Shown one piece after another: positions 15,967-25,215 of a stretch of DNA of 64,000 nt. The notes under the pieces are model-generated. The model had not been told where the DNA came from. It ran no database searches and saw only the letters and a program-made list of their open reading frames with translations. The stretch lies in assembly GCA_963676095.1 (NCBI GenBank), contig OY781040.1, positions 7,068,001-7,132,000 on the forward strand, given 5' to 3'. A program made the translations under genes and the position numbers. This stretch comes from G963676095 sp963676095. Its GTDB lineage: Bacteria; Bacteroidota; Bacteroidia; Bacteroidales; Prolixibacteraceae. Position 1 is the first letter of the stretch. Each line of letters starts with the position of its first letter.

Positions 15967-18900
15967 TTATCCGGACGCCTCTTTCAGCAGGTCCAACAAA
16001 TCAGCCGTTGACAAGCGGGCGCTCCGGTCTGTCTCATCAAGTAAGCTGTCCGCCAGTTCCCGTTTCGTAGCATGCAGTTTTACAATTTTTTCTTCGATCG
16101 TATTTTTAGCGACCAGCCTGTAAATGGTTACAGGACGGGTCTGGCCGATACGGTAAGCGCGGTCGCTTGCCTGGTCTTCAATAGCCGGGTTCCACCAGGG
16201 ATCGAGATGGAAAATATAATCGGCGCCGGTGAGGTTCAGCCCGAGCCCGCCCGCCTTCAGGCTGATCAGGAAAAGCTCCCCTTCCCCTTTCTGAAATGCT
16301 CTTACCGCAACCTCGCGTTCCGGGATCGGGACAGAGCCATCCAGGTATTGATATTTGATGCCAAGTTTATCAAGTTCACAGCGAACAAACGATAAGTGTC
16401 CCACGAACTGACTAAAGACCAATGCCCTGTGATTACCGGTAACCAGATCTTCAACAATTTCCAAAAATGCATTTAATTTTGATGAAGGGATCCGGATTTC
16501 CTTGTTTACAAGAGCAGTATTGCAACAGGCAAGCCTTAATTTCGTGATTTCTGCGAGCGCCTGAAGATGCTGTTGCCCGTTTGTTCCATTGCTGCTTTCG
16601 AGTACATCGACAGCCTCTCTCCTCAGGGTTTCATAAAAAGCCATTTCTTCTTCACTCAAAGCGACACTGTACGTAATTTCGGTTTTTGAAGGCAGTTCGT
16701 CGAGTACCTTGTTCTTTGTACGGCGCAATATAAAAGGCGTAATCAGCTTTTTAAGGTGTCTTGTCTGTAAAGGGGAAGCATTTTTTATAAAACGATCGGT
16801 GAACTGGGTAAAGGTACCCAGCAATCCCGGGTTACAAAAATTAAACAAATTCCAGAGTTCGCCCAGGTTGTTCTGAATAGGGGTCCCTGTAAGTACGAGC
16901 TTGAAACCAGCCTGTATATTCAGGGCAGCTTTAGACGATTTTGTATGGTTATTTTTTATTGCCTGCGCTTCGTCCAGAACAGCCATGGCCCAGTTAATTT
17001 CAGCTATCCGTTTCACCTCGCTTTGCAATAACCCGTAAGTAACCACCAGCACGTCAAAAGGCGCCAGGATCGTAAAAGTTTCTTCCCTGTTCCCTGATTT
17101 CAGGGTAACCGGCCTGAGCACCGGAGCAAAGCGCTGTAATTCATAACACCAGTTAAGTACGACAGAAGCCGGACAAACGACAAGCACTGGTCCTTTTTCG
17201 GCCAGATGGAGCATCATAGCGATAGCCTGTACTGTCTTTCCCAGGCCCATATCGTCGGCAAGACATGCACCGGCTCCCCAGGCATTCAGCCGGGCCATCC
17301 AATGAAACCCCTCTTCCTGGTAAGGACGGAGTTCTGCATCCAGCGTGGAAGGCACTTCCACCTCAAAAGTAGCAGTATCGCGAATCTGCTTTTGAAAGCT
17401 TTTCCATAATTTATCCCCTTTAAAAGACCCGGCGCGGGAGGTAATCTCCTCAAGAGCATGCGATGCAAACCGGTTGATCGAAATTCCTTTCCTGTCTATC
17501 CTGGAATAAGCTTCAATTTCATCGATTTGTTTCTTCAAATCGGCTGTCAGAGCCAGAAATTCTCCGGTCTTCAGCTCGAGAAAGCGTCCCTTGCTACCAT
17601 TCGCCATGGCAAGCAATTCTTTCAGGCTAAGGACCGTTTTCTCGTCAACATTGACTTCTCCTTCAAGTTCGAACCATTGCCCAACTCCTTTAATACGAAG
17701 ACTAAAGTTCTCAAAAGAAACGGACTTTTTCAGTCTGAAACGTTCTCCTTCCGGCCATTCCACAACCGCGATAGCAGAGAATTTACCGAGTACGTCCAAG
17801 AGATCCAGGCACTGGTAAGGGTCTGTAAAATGGTATGCATCCTCAGAAAGATCAGCCTCAGTCTGTTCAGAAATGGCATTATTCAAACTCATGGCATTGG
17901 CTCTCTCCGTCTCAAGGGCCCTGATTGTCTGGCAATTTTTCCCGTCGACCGTTCCATATATCACTTTACTTCCCCTGCCAGGTTTCACATAAGGAGGATC
18001 AGAACCAAGCGGTTTTATAAAAAATTCAGCTTTCAGCCCGTTCCCGACAGGAATAATCTGTACACGTATCCGGGAATCAGGATCAACAGTTTCTGTTGTC
18101 CCGGAAACTTCTGTCAGATCGGTATGTACCGTCATGACACTGCTTAGCTGGGATACTGTTTCCAAAAGCTTTTTCTTTCCCCGGGCGGGAATGGTGACGC
18201 GGCTGTTGATCATCCGTATAACCGACTGCTGAACAGGAGTCAACGTGACAAGCTTATACCTGGTCTGAGTTTCCTTCATCAGGATAACTGTTTTGTCCGG
18301 ATCGGGAATATTGGTTTTAAGGAGAATTCCATTTTTTGTACTTTCAGTAATGATCTCAGGCTCCACTTTAATAAGTTCGACAGGAACCGAGGGATTTGAC
18401 AGAAGAAATAAAAGGGGATGTCCGCACAACTCCCGGATGGCTTCACTGAAGTTAAAATAATAACTAACTGACCCGTAATATCCTGAATCAACTTCAATTG
18501 AAGATGCCACCCTACGGTCTTGCTCGGTAGAGCCTTCAATAAACTCTTCCTTTAAGCGTTTCAGGGCGATATTCCTTCCCCCGCTCCAGGAGCCATTTGC
18601 CTTTAACGTCTGCAAAACCGGCTGGATAAATTCCTTCTCCAAATTGACAAAATAACAAATCCGGGAAGCGTTGCCCTTCTTTTTCGAACCTGTTAAATCT
18701 TTCTCTGTGGCGAGGTGCATAAGCCCGTCAAGCATCTGTTCCCATTTTTCATGAAAAATCAGGCGTTCGGTCAGGCAAGGGGACATGTCCTCCATTTTGC
18801 CCGCCATACAACCTTTAAGCGCCCCAAGGTCTATTCCCGACTTCTTAGCCATGAAAATCAATTCCCGAAGGAAAAGCCACTGCCCGTTGTTGTGCAGCCG

Positions 18901-20028
18901 TTCGCCAAGAGACAGCACAAGAGGGTCTTGTCCTTCCCTGATTTTCCCGGAGACCGCATAATCTTCCAGCAGAAAAATATATGAAATGATATTCGGATAA
19001 AGCGTATACCTGGCAATGAAATTTGCTTCCCTCTCAGCGAAAGCGATGTCTTTCTTTATAATATATAATAAAGGAGAAAGGATCTTGAAATCGCTGTTTT
19101 TTTCAGCTTTCTTAAAAAAAGAATTCAGTTCCCTATGATTTATTCTTTCAGGAATAAACAAAAAATTAAGCCAATAGAAAAATTCGTCATAAAAACTGAA
19201 GTCAGCCCGGGGCATTTTCATACCATCAGCATCAGTCACCCTGGCTTTGGAAAAATAAGCAACCGAACTTTCAAAGTCTCCCCTGAACAGGCAAATCTCC
19301 GCCTTCAGCAACAAGGCCTCATGCCCTTCCATCGAAGCGACAATTTCCTCTGCCCCGGCAAGACTTCCTTCCTGGAAAAGGATCCCGGCTTTCACCGGTT
19401 TCGCTATATAATCCGATTCGCCAAGATCGGAATTACGTTCCAGAAAGCGGGAAAGCCTTTCCCAATCAAGTAAATTTAATATATGGAATTTCAAACTATA
19501 GGAAACCAGTTCTGAAAACAAATCAGGAGAATAAGTTAACACATGGTCATAGGCAGGCAATTCAAGCATTTCGTACAAAATACGAAAAGCCTCATTCATA
19601 TTCTGAACTAACCGGTCAGCAGCCTGACTGGCCAGAGGTTTGTCACCGGTAAAGGCAGCCAGCAAATAATCCCTGACAACTTCGGATATCGCGTAGTGGC
19701 CCCATAAAGCATGGCCCCGCCAGTTTTTCACTGTTTTAACGTAGTGTTCATTACGAACAAGAACAGGAAATAATTCAAGTCTCAGGGAGGAAGGAACGTC
19801 ATAATAATCGCCCTCATTTTTGAGAAGCAGGTTTTTCCCGACCAAAGCCCGGAGCAGATTCTCAAACTCCTTGTAGGTAATCTTTCGAGATATTGAATTC
19901 TCGATGATCGACACACCATCATATCGTTGAAAACCGGAAAACTTCAGGATAAACAAATCCATTAAGGTTTTATGCAGTTCTGACAGTTCGCGGTAAGCGT
20001 TCAATAATTCGTCTAATTTCGCCTTCAT
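15967..20028 (-). CDS. Large SNF2/RapA-family DEAD-box helicase-like ATPase
   Basis: A 1353-residue protein. The C-terminal 470 residues form a full SNF2 motor: DDMGLGKTVQA (motif I, about residue 925), DEAQAIKN (II, about 1018), LTGTPIQNN (III), ILRRTKNKVLDELP, VFSQFVGHLSF (IV), SLKAGGLGLNLT (V) and DQASDRAYRIGQ (VI). SNF2 proteins use ATP to translocate on duplex DNA and remodel bound proteins. The N-terminal 880 residues show no recognisable domain and no SWIM zinc motif; they are mostly helical with tetratricopeptide-like spacing in parts. Many bacterial SNF2 proteins belong to restriction or defence systems, but no partner gene lies next to this one, so a housekeeping role is as likely. 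Confidence 0.88.
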   Translation of the reverse strand: MKAKLDELLNAYRELSELHKTLMDLFILKFSGFQRYDGVSIIENSISRKITYKEFENLLRALVGKNLLLKNEGDYYDVPSSLRLELFPVLVRNEHYVKTVKNWRGHALWGHYAISEVVRDYLLAAFTGDKPLASQAADRLVQNMNEAFRILYEMLELPAYDHVLTYSPDLFSELVSYSLKFHILNLLDWERLSRFLERNSDLGESDYIAKPVKAGILFQEGSLAGAEEIVASMEGHEALLLKAEICLFRGDFESSVAYFSKARVTDADGMKMPRADFSFYDEFFYWLNFLFIPERINHRELNSFFKKAEKNSDFKILSPLLYIIKKDIAFAEREANFIARYTLYPNIISYIFLLEDYAVSGKIREGQDPLVLSLGERLHNNGQWLFLRELIFMAKKSGIDLGALKGCMAGKMEDMSPCLTERLIFHEKWEQMLDGLMHLATEKDLTGSKKKGNASRICYFVNLEKEFIQPVLQTLKANGSWSGGRNIALKRLKEEFIEGSTEQDRRVASSIEVDSGYYGSVSYYFNFSEAIRELCGHPLLFLLSNPSVPVELIKVEPEIITESTKNGILLKTNIPDPDKTVILMKETQTRYKLVTLTPVQQSVIRMINSRVTIPARGKKKLLETVSQLSSVMTVHTDLTEVSGTTETVDPDSRIRVQIIPVGNGLKAEFFIKPLGSDPPYVKPGRGSKVIYGTVDGKNCQTIRALETERANAMSLNNAISEQTEADLSEDAYHFTDPYQCLDLLDVLGKFSAIAVVEWPEGERFRLKKSVSFENFSLRIKGVGQWFELEGEVNVDEKTVLSLKELLAMANGSKGRFLELKTGEFLALTADLKKQIDEIEAYSRIDRKGISINRFASHALEEITSRAGSFKGDKLWKSFQKQIRDTATFEVEVPSTLDAELRPYQEEGFHWMARLNAWGAGACLADDMGLGKTVQAIAMMLHLAEKGPVLVVCPASVVLNWCYELQRFAPVLRPVTLKSGNREETFTILAPFDVLVVTYGLLQSEVKRIAEINWAMAVLDEAQAIKNNHTKSSKAALNIQAGFKLVLTGTPIQNNLGELWNLFNFCNPGLLGTFTQFTDRFIKNASPLQTRHLKKLITPFILRRTKNKVLDELPSKTEITYSVALSEEEMAFYETLRREAVDVLESSNGTNGQQHLQALAEITKLRLACCNTALVNKEIRIPSSKLNAFLEIVEDLVTGNHRALVFSQFVGHLSFVRCELDKLGIKYQYLDGSVPIPEREVAVRAFQKGEGELFLISLKAGGLGLNLTGADYIFHLDPWWNPAIEDQASDRAYRIGQTRPVTIYRLVAKNTIEEKIVKLHATKRELADSLLDETDRSARLSTADLLDLLKEASG

Positions 20029-20058
20029 CCGGCAATACTTTTATAATATGGTTGTGTG

Positions 20059-20066
20059 CAAAAATA
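20059..20066 (-). promoter_or_regulatory. Candidate -7 element for the SNF2 gene
   Basis: On the minus strand this reads TATTTTTG, a match to the Bacteroidetes -7 consensus TAnnTTTG, 31 bases before the SNF2 ATG. A clean TTTG -33 box is not evident, so the call is tentative. Confidence 0.35.
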
Positions 20067-20151
20067 GAATTATTTACCAGAACTAAAAGGAGCAGGCTAA
20101 TAATTAATCTTGTTCTCTATTGCCATTATTCAGCCTCAAAGTTCTCAAAAT

Positions 20152-20175
20152 AAAAAAGGGGACCATCCGGCCCCC
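20152..20175 (-). terminator. Rho-independent terminator of the efflux operon
   Basis: On the minus strand GGGGGCC, loop GGAT, GGTCCCC, then TTTTTT. The stem has seven pairs including one G-T pair. It lies 25 bases after the TolC stop at 20200. Confidence 0.85.
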
Positions 20176-20199
20176 AACATGTACCCATTAAGTTAACAA

Positions 20200-21522
20200 C
20201 TATTCGTATAATTTGTCTCCGCTGGCGCGTTTCACTTCATAGCCGGCAAGCAGATAATCTATCTTTGTTTTCAATAACTCCAGTTTACTGTCCTGTAAAT
20301 TAGTATCTGCATCGAGCAAATCGAGGTTGGTAATTACGCCGGAATCAAAGCTTACCTGTGCTAATTTGTATGCCTCACCAGCTTGCTTGACCTGCATTTC
20401 CTCCTGTTCGATTTTTAGCTTTGCAGCCTTCATATTTTCAACAGAGTGAACGACTTCCTGTGTTACCTTTCGCTTTTCAGACTCGGTGGCATACTGATAT
20501 TCAGAAAGTTTCGCCTCTTCCAACAGACGTTGATGTTTATTTTCCGAAGCGCTGTAAATAGGAACATGAATACCCGCACCTACAGAAAAGTCCGGACGGA
20601 ATTTATTGAGATCAGGCTCAAACCCGTTCTTCGCCCCAATCATTGCACCGGCACTTAAATAAGGGTTGATTTTCGCATTGATTACTTCAATCTGAAGTTC
20701 GGACAAGGTCTCATTTTCCTTTGCTATTTTCAGACTATTCCGGTTCTCATACGCCTTTTCCAACGCAGGGTTCACATCCGGCATTATTGTCATATCCGGC
20801 AATTCAGAAGGAAACTCTATCCCCGGGTCAAAGTCACGGCCTACCAGGCTGGTCAATACGGCCAGGGCCTTAACTTTTGTGGATTGCAGATCAACATGTT
20901 TACTTTTAAGCCTGGAAATCCGGACCTGAGTTGACAATAAAGCATACTTCGTAGAGGTTCCGGCGTCAAGTTTTTTCTGCACCGTGTTCAGGTGTTCCTG
21001 CAAATTATCCATCTCTTCTTCATTGATTTTCAGAGCGTCCTGCAGATAAACAATCTGAAAATAAGTATTTATCAGTTGAATACTCAAATCCTGTCTCAAC
21101 TCGTCAATGGAGGCATCCAGCAATTTCTTCCGCTCTTCTTCAACAGCTACACTCCTGGCTGTCTTGCCAAAATCATACAAAGTCTGATCATATGAAATAT
21201 TTGCATCATAGTAATTGGCAGGTGTGACTGGAATTTCACCAAATCCTTCAAAATAGAATTTACTGATCGGACCAACCCTTCTATAAGATGCATTTCCATC
21301 TACATGCGGGTTAAGCGCTGTCCGTATAATTTGGATTTGTTCATCTGCTTCAACCAAAGATTTCCTGGCTTTAAGCACATCAGGATTATTTTCAATCATC
21401 TGATGCAACAAGCTCCTCAGATCGGCATTCTCATTCTGCGCCATAACCGGTCCGTTCACCCAAAGCGCGATTATTACGAGAAGCAAATTATTCAGATACT
21501 TGTGCCTGTAAATTTTCTTCAT
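20200..21522 (-). CDS. TolC-family outer membrane efflux protein
   Basis: A 440-residue protein with a signal peptide (cleaved near GPVMAQ, residue about 29) and two long alpha-helical repeats typical of the TolC/OprM family, such as NPDVLKARKSLVEADEQI near the start and SFDSGVITNLDLLDADTNLQ near the end. It would form the trimeric outer-membrane duct of a tripartite pump. It is the last gene of the TetR-HlyD-DHA2-TolC run, 76 bases after the permease stop, and is followed by a strong terminator. Confidence 0.9.
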   Translation of the reverse strand: MKKIYRHKYLNNLLLVIIALWVNGPVMAQNENADLRSLLHQMIENNPDVLKARKSLVEADEQIQIIRTALNPHVDGNASYRRVGPISKFYFEGFGEIPVTPANYYDANISYDQTLYDFGKTARSVAVEEERKKLLDASIDELRQDLSIQLINTYFQIVYLQDALKINEEEMDNLQEHLNTVQKKLDAGTSTKYALLSTQVRISRLKSKHVDLQSTKVKALAVLTSLVGRDFDPGIEFPSELPDMTIMPDVNPALEKAYENRNSLKIAKENETLSELQIEVINAKINPYLSAGAMIGAKNGFEPDLNKFRPDFSVGAGIHVPIYSASENKHQRLLEEAKLSEYQYATESEKRKVTQEVVHSVENMKAAKLKIEQEEMQVKQAGEAYKLAQVSFDSGVITNLDLLDADTNLQDSKLELLKTKIDYLLAGYEVKRASGDKLYE

Positions 21523-21598
21523 GTGTTTTTTATTATTTTCTGTTGTTCTATAAAACCCGTCATTCGATCATTATCCTCAAAACCTTTTTACAGCTTCT

Positions 21599-23218
21599 TT
21601 AGGCATTGGCAGTCTTTTCCGTTTTTTGTTTTTTTCTGCGCGTATGCAACGCCATGACCGGAATAATCCCTAATATCGTAATAACGCCCGCAATAAGAAA
21701 ATCATCGCCAATTCCCTGTATGTACGCCTGATTCTGGACATGAGTCACGATCAACATCTTACTTTGCTGTATCGCTTCAGACGCGGAACTTCCCGCGGCA
21801 TGCTGAATATACCCGGCCACGCGGGCTACCGTCTGTTTGAACGCAGGCGAACCAGCCTGTAAACTCTCGCCATAATGCTGGGAATGAAATATTGTCCTTG
21901 TTGTGAGCAACGTGCTTAAAATAGAAACGCCGAAACTTCCTCCAAGCTGTCGGGTCACGTTAAAAAGGCTGGATGCCTGGGCCATTTTTTCATTGGGGAT
22001 TTCCAGCAAGGCAATTGCACTGAGCGGGGCAAAAAGTACCCCCATGCCAAACCCCCGGAAATAAAGCGACAGCATAATATAATCCCGGCTAGTCTGATAA
22101 GACAGGAAATAGTTAATGACAAAACTGGTTACCATACACAGCACTCCCGTGATAATCACAATTTTCGGGTTTATCCTGGTTACCAACCGTCCGGCAACAG
22201 GTGCCATCATCCCTTGTATAATCCCGACAGGGAGGAATACCGCCCCCGCCTGAATAGCCGACCATCCCAGGGAGTTCTGCAAATAAAGCGGCAAAATAAA
22301 AGGTGTTCCGAACATGCCTATCCCAAAAATAAACATGATCGCATTGCTTAACCCGAAATTTCTGTTCGACAGAAGCTTTAAATCGATAAACGGATGCTCC
22401 ACCCTTAGTTCGTTCACTATAAACACGGTCAATGCTATGGCAGAAATACCAAAGCACAAGAGGATATACGGCGCAGTCCATCCGGATGAGTTGCTTGTCG
22501 CCTTGCCTTCGGTAAGGGCATAAAGTAAAACGGGAAGAAATATAACGATAGAAATAAATCCTACAGGATCGAATTTTCGGATGTTCCTGTTTTTATATTC
22601 CTGCTGGATCAGAAAGGTAACAAACAGCCCGATAATACCAATCGGAAGGTTTACCTCAAAAATCCATTGCCAGCTAAAACGGTCGACCAGATATCCCCCG
22701 ATCAACGGCCCGAAAGAGACAGAGCTGGCGGCAGCGATTGCCCAGAAACCCAACGCCACGCCCCTGGTACTCGGAGGAAATTCCCGACTGACAATGGCCA
22801 TACCAATCGGCATAATTGCCCCCGCCCCCATTCCCTGGATAATCCGTGCCAGGATCAGCATCTGCTCCGTTTGTGCCATACCGCAAAGCGCCGATCCCAG
22901 GGTAAATAAGAAAAGTCCATAAAAATAAATACGCTTATGGCCAAAACGGTCAGCCATCCACCCTGAAATCGGCAACATGACAGCCAGGGCAAGCAGGTAT
23001 GCCGTTAACACCCATTCGATCTGGTCGAGGCTAACACCAAAATTGGCCATTATCTTGGGAAGGCCGACATTCACGATGGTAGCATCCAGTACCGACATAA
23101 AAGTTCCTATCATAACATTGGCAAGCAGCCACCATTTGTAAGAATCTTTTCTCGGATGAAAAACAGACGACCGGGGACGCAGTGCACTTCTGAAATTATG
23201 TAAGAAATTTTTATGCAT
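21599..23218 (-). CDS. DHA2-family MFS drug exporter (EmrB-like)
   Basis: A 539-residue transporter with about fourteen membrane helices. The motif SVLDATIVNVGLPKI in helix 1 is diagnostic for the DHA2 (14-TMS) drug:H+ antiporters; GWMADRFGHKRIYFYG is the loop 2-3 motif A. EmrB-like permeases export hydrophobic drugs, detergents or uncouplers in complex with an EmrA adaptor and a TolC channel. Both partners flank it, with only 2 bases between the adaptor stop and its start. Confidence 0.93.
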   Translation of the reverse strand: MHKNFLHNFRSALRPRSSVFHPRKDSYKWWLLANVMIGTFMSVLDATIVNVGLPKIMANFGVSLDQIEWVLTAYLLALAVMLPISGWMADRFGHKRIYFYGLFLFTLGSALCGMAQTEQMLILARIIQGMGAGAIMPIGMAIVSREFPPSTRGVALGFWAIAAASSVSFGPLIGGYLVDRFSWQWIFEVNLPIGIIGLFVTFLIQQEYKNRNIRKFDPVGFISIVIFLPVLLYALTEGKATSNSSGWTAPYILLCFGISAIALTVFIVNELRVEHPFIDLKLLSNRNFGLSNAIMFIFGIGMFGTPFILPLYLQNSLGWSAIQAGAVFLPVGIIQGMMAPVAGRLVTRINPKIVIITGVLCMVTSFVINYFLSYQTSRDYIMLSLYFRGFGMGVLFAPLSAIALLEIPNEKMAQASSLFNVTRQLGGSFGVSILSTLLTTRTIFHSQHYGESLQAGSPAFKQTVARVAGYIQHAAGSSASEAIQQSKMLIVTHVQNQAYIQGIGDDFLIAGVITILGIIPVMALHTRRKKQKTEKTANA

Positions 23219-23220
23219 GC

Positions 23221-24216
23221 TTACTTCTTAAATATTTTAACCACCGCCGACATTCCGGATAAAAGGTGAAACTGATCCGGAGATTTTCCGTTATCGGTTC
23301 GATCAATACTTATTTTTACCGGTATACGCTGTGTTACTTTTGTATAATTACCCGAAGCGTTATTGGCAGGGATCAGGGAAAACTGCGACTCGGTGCTCGA
23401 ACCTACGAAATAAACTTTACCTTCGAATGTAACGCCGGGATAGGCATCGATCGTGTACTTACTTCGACTGCCAACATGTACATTCTCAAGCTTGGTTTCT
23501 TCCAGATAAACCTGTACCCATGACTCACCAGTCTCGATGATGGAGAAAACAGACTGTCCCGCCTGGGCAATATCTCCCGGCAATAACCAGCGTTTGGCAA
23601 TAACGCCATTGGCAGGGGCATAAACCCTGGTATCCGCCAGCTGGCTTTCAATTACTCCAACCTGAGCTTTTGCTGATTCTACGGCAGCGATAGCACTTTT
23701 ACGTTCAGCAGCAGCAAGATCAAGCTCTTTTTTCCCCGAATTCAAACGTGCTTCAGCTGCCTGAAAATCTTTTTGTGCGTGATCATATGACTCCCGGGTT
23801 ATCACCTCTCCTTTAAATTGTTTCCCAGCCCGTCTAAAATCATCCCCGGCCTTACTCACGCTGATTTCAAGCTCTTTTATTTTTTGACCTGCCAGGGCAT
23901 ACCGGGCAGCAGATTGCCCCACGTTAGCTTCCATCTGGGAAATGACAGACTGTAAATGTTTCTTCTGGGAAACAAGATCCGTGCTATCCAGTTCAAAAAG
24001 CAAATCGCCTTTCTTCACGTTATCTCCTTCTACTGCATTTAACTTTAAAATGCGGCCCATGATCTTAGGTCCCGTGGTTACCGTGTAGAATTCCACAAAA
24101 GCATCATCAGTCGAGACGTAGCTCATGTAATCGATGTACCAATACAATCCGCCGGCCACAACCAGTGCAAAAACCAACAAAACAGGCAGATACACTGTTT
24201 TCCATTTTTTTGACAT
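23221..24216 (-). CDS. HlyD/EmrA-family membrane fusion protein
   Basis: A 331-residue periplasmic adaptor with a single N-terminal membrane helix (VYLPVLLVFALVVAGGLYW). It has a biotinyl-lipoyl-like half motif (GRILKLNAVEGDNVKKGDLL), a coiled-coil hairpin at residues about 75-190 and the second lipoyl half VYAPANGVIAKRWLLPGD. EmrA-type proteins join the DHA2 permease to the outer membrane channel. The start is ATG at 24216 (MSKKWKT); an in-frame ATG at 24270 would place a charged 18-residue segment before the anchor and is less likely. Confidence 0.9.
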   Translation of the reverse strand: MSKKWKTVYLPVLLVFALVVAGGLYWYIDYMSYVSTDDAFVEFYTVTTGPKIMGRILKLNAVEGDNVKKGDLLFELDSTDLVSQKKHLQSVISQMEANVGQSAARYALAGQKIKELEISVSKAGDDFRRAGKQFKGEVITRESYDHAQKDFQAAEARLNSGKKELDLAAAERKSAIAAVESAKAQVGVIESQLADTRVYAPANGVIAKRWLLPGDIAQAGQSVFSIIETGESWVQVYLEETKLENVHVGSRSKYTIDAYPGVTFEGKVYFVGSSTESQFSLIPANNASGNYTKVTQRIPVKISIDRTDNGKSPDQFHLLSGMSAVVKIFKK

Positions 24217-24321
24217 AGTAAATTTTCTGTTTGTAAAACAATTGTTATCATTTTCAACGATTATCAGCACATTACAAAAATATTTTCGCTAATTTTTATG
24301 CCCGCTGATAATGAATTCTAT

Positions 24322-24939
24322 CTATTCTTCTGAATTATCAACACGTATTCCCTTGCTAAAAATTGCCACGAACAGGTTGATCTCCTTCTCATGTTGTTCC
24401 AGCTCTTCCGGAACATTGAATATAAGCTTATTCCGAAGAAACAACATCCGGATTCCCCTCACCAGGTTGACAAACAAGGATGCCGTGGCGCAAAGGTCTT
24501 TTATCTCATATTTACCGGAATTGAGCCCATGCTGAAATATCTCCGTTACAATCTGATCTTCCTTCTCATGGAAATCACGAACAGCCTCGTGCATAAACGA
24601 ATGAAGGTTTTGCTGATACATGCTCCGCGTCCTCGCCAGATTAATTAACCGTTCAGAAAGCTGCATCCTTGTTTTTATATATTCACGCAACATATCATCG
24701 GGATCGGACAACTGACTTATCTGAGAATCCAGCGCATGCAAAAACACATTTTTCTCTTTCTCGATGATCGATTTGTAAAGAGATTCCTTATCCGGGAAAT
24801 AATAATACAATGACCCTTTCGAAAGCTGAAGATCATCAGCGATCTCCTGCATTGTTGTTTTGTCAAAACCATAAAGAGCAAACCGCTCCTGCGCAATTTC
24901 AACAATTTTCTCCCTTCTTCCCTTACAACTTTTCTCCAT
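24322..24939 (-). CDS. TetR/AcrR-family transcriptional regulator
   Basis: A 205-residue protein. Its N-terminal helix-turn-helix (IVEIAQERFALYGFDKTTMQ, then EIADDLQLSKGSLYYYFPD) is the typical TetR_N domain; the C-terminal part is the ligand-binding helical bundle. It is the first gene of the efflux operon and probably represses its own transcription and that of the pump genes until a substrate binds. A consensus promoter and an inverted repeat lie just upstream. Confidence 0.92.
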   Translation of the reverse strand: MEKSCKGRREKIVEIAQERFALYGFDKTTMQEIADDLQLSKGSLYYYFPDKESLYKSIIEKEKNVFLHALDSQISQLSDPDDMLREYIKTRMQLSERLINLARTRSMYQQNLHSFMHEAVRDFHEKEDQIVTEIFQHGLNSGKYEIKDLCATASLFVNLVRGIRMLFLRNKLIFNVPEELEQHEKEINLFVAIFSKGIRVDNSEE

Positions 24940-24957
24940 TTAGCTTACCTTACGATC

Positions 24958-24980
24958 TGACCATTTTGTTTAATTGGTCA
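24958..24980. promoter_or_regulatory. Candidate TetR operator
   Basis: The inverted repeat TGACCA and TGGTCA has an 11-base spacer, 19 bases before the tetR start. It overlaps the last bases of the predicted -7 box, which is the usual place for a repressor site. Confidence 0.6.
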
Positions 24981-25010
24981 AATTTAAATCATGTTTTTCA
25001 ACATATCAAA
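24979..25010 (-). promoter_or_regulatory. Bacteroidetes-type promoter of the tetR-efflux operon
   Basis: On the minus strand TTTG (25010-25007), a 20-base spacer, then TAAATTTG (24986-24979). Both elements match the -33 TTTG and -7 TAnnTTTG consensus known for Bacteroidetes sigma ABfr. Transcription would begin within the operator region. Confidence 0.65.
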
Positions 25011-25054
25011 TTATTAAAGTTAAATTTCCAATAAAATTATTGTGATATAAATGT

Positions 25055-25085
25055 AAAAAAGGGTGTTCTGAATTATCAGACACCC
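25055..25085 (-). terminator. Rho-independent terminator after the sugar transporter gene
   Basis: On the minus strand GGGTGTCTGA, loop TAAT, TCAGAACACCC (one bulged A), then TTTTTT. It lies 130 bases downstream of the MFS stop and ends the ROK-SIS-MFS transcript. Confidence 0.8.
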
Positions 25086-25215
25086 CTGTAATATAGGTTA
25101 AAGGTTTAGTGGTTAAAATTTTTAATTGGCAAAATATCTTTATTCTGTACTCATGATTATTTTGACTATCGAAACTTCCACAACTGTAATAATAGAATTA
25201 GAATCCTGTTATTAT

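Noticed and set aside
17458..18147. 229-codon plus-strand frame
   Set aside because: It is fully antisense to the SNF2 gene and its translation has no coherent domain.
15967..24939. SNF2 gene plus TetR-efflux genes as a defence island
   Set aside because: The efflux operon is a standard drug pump with its own promoter and terminator, and the SNF2 gene has no nuclease, methylase or protease partner.
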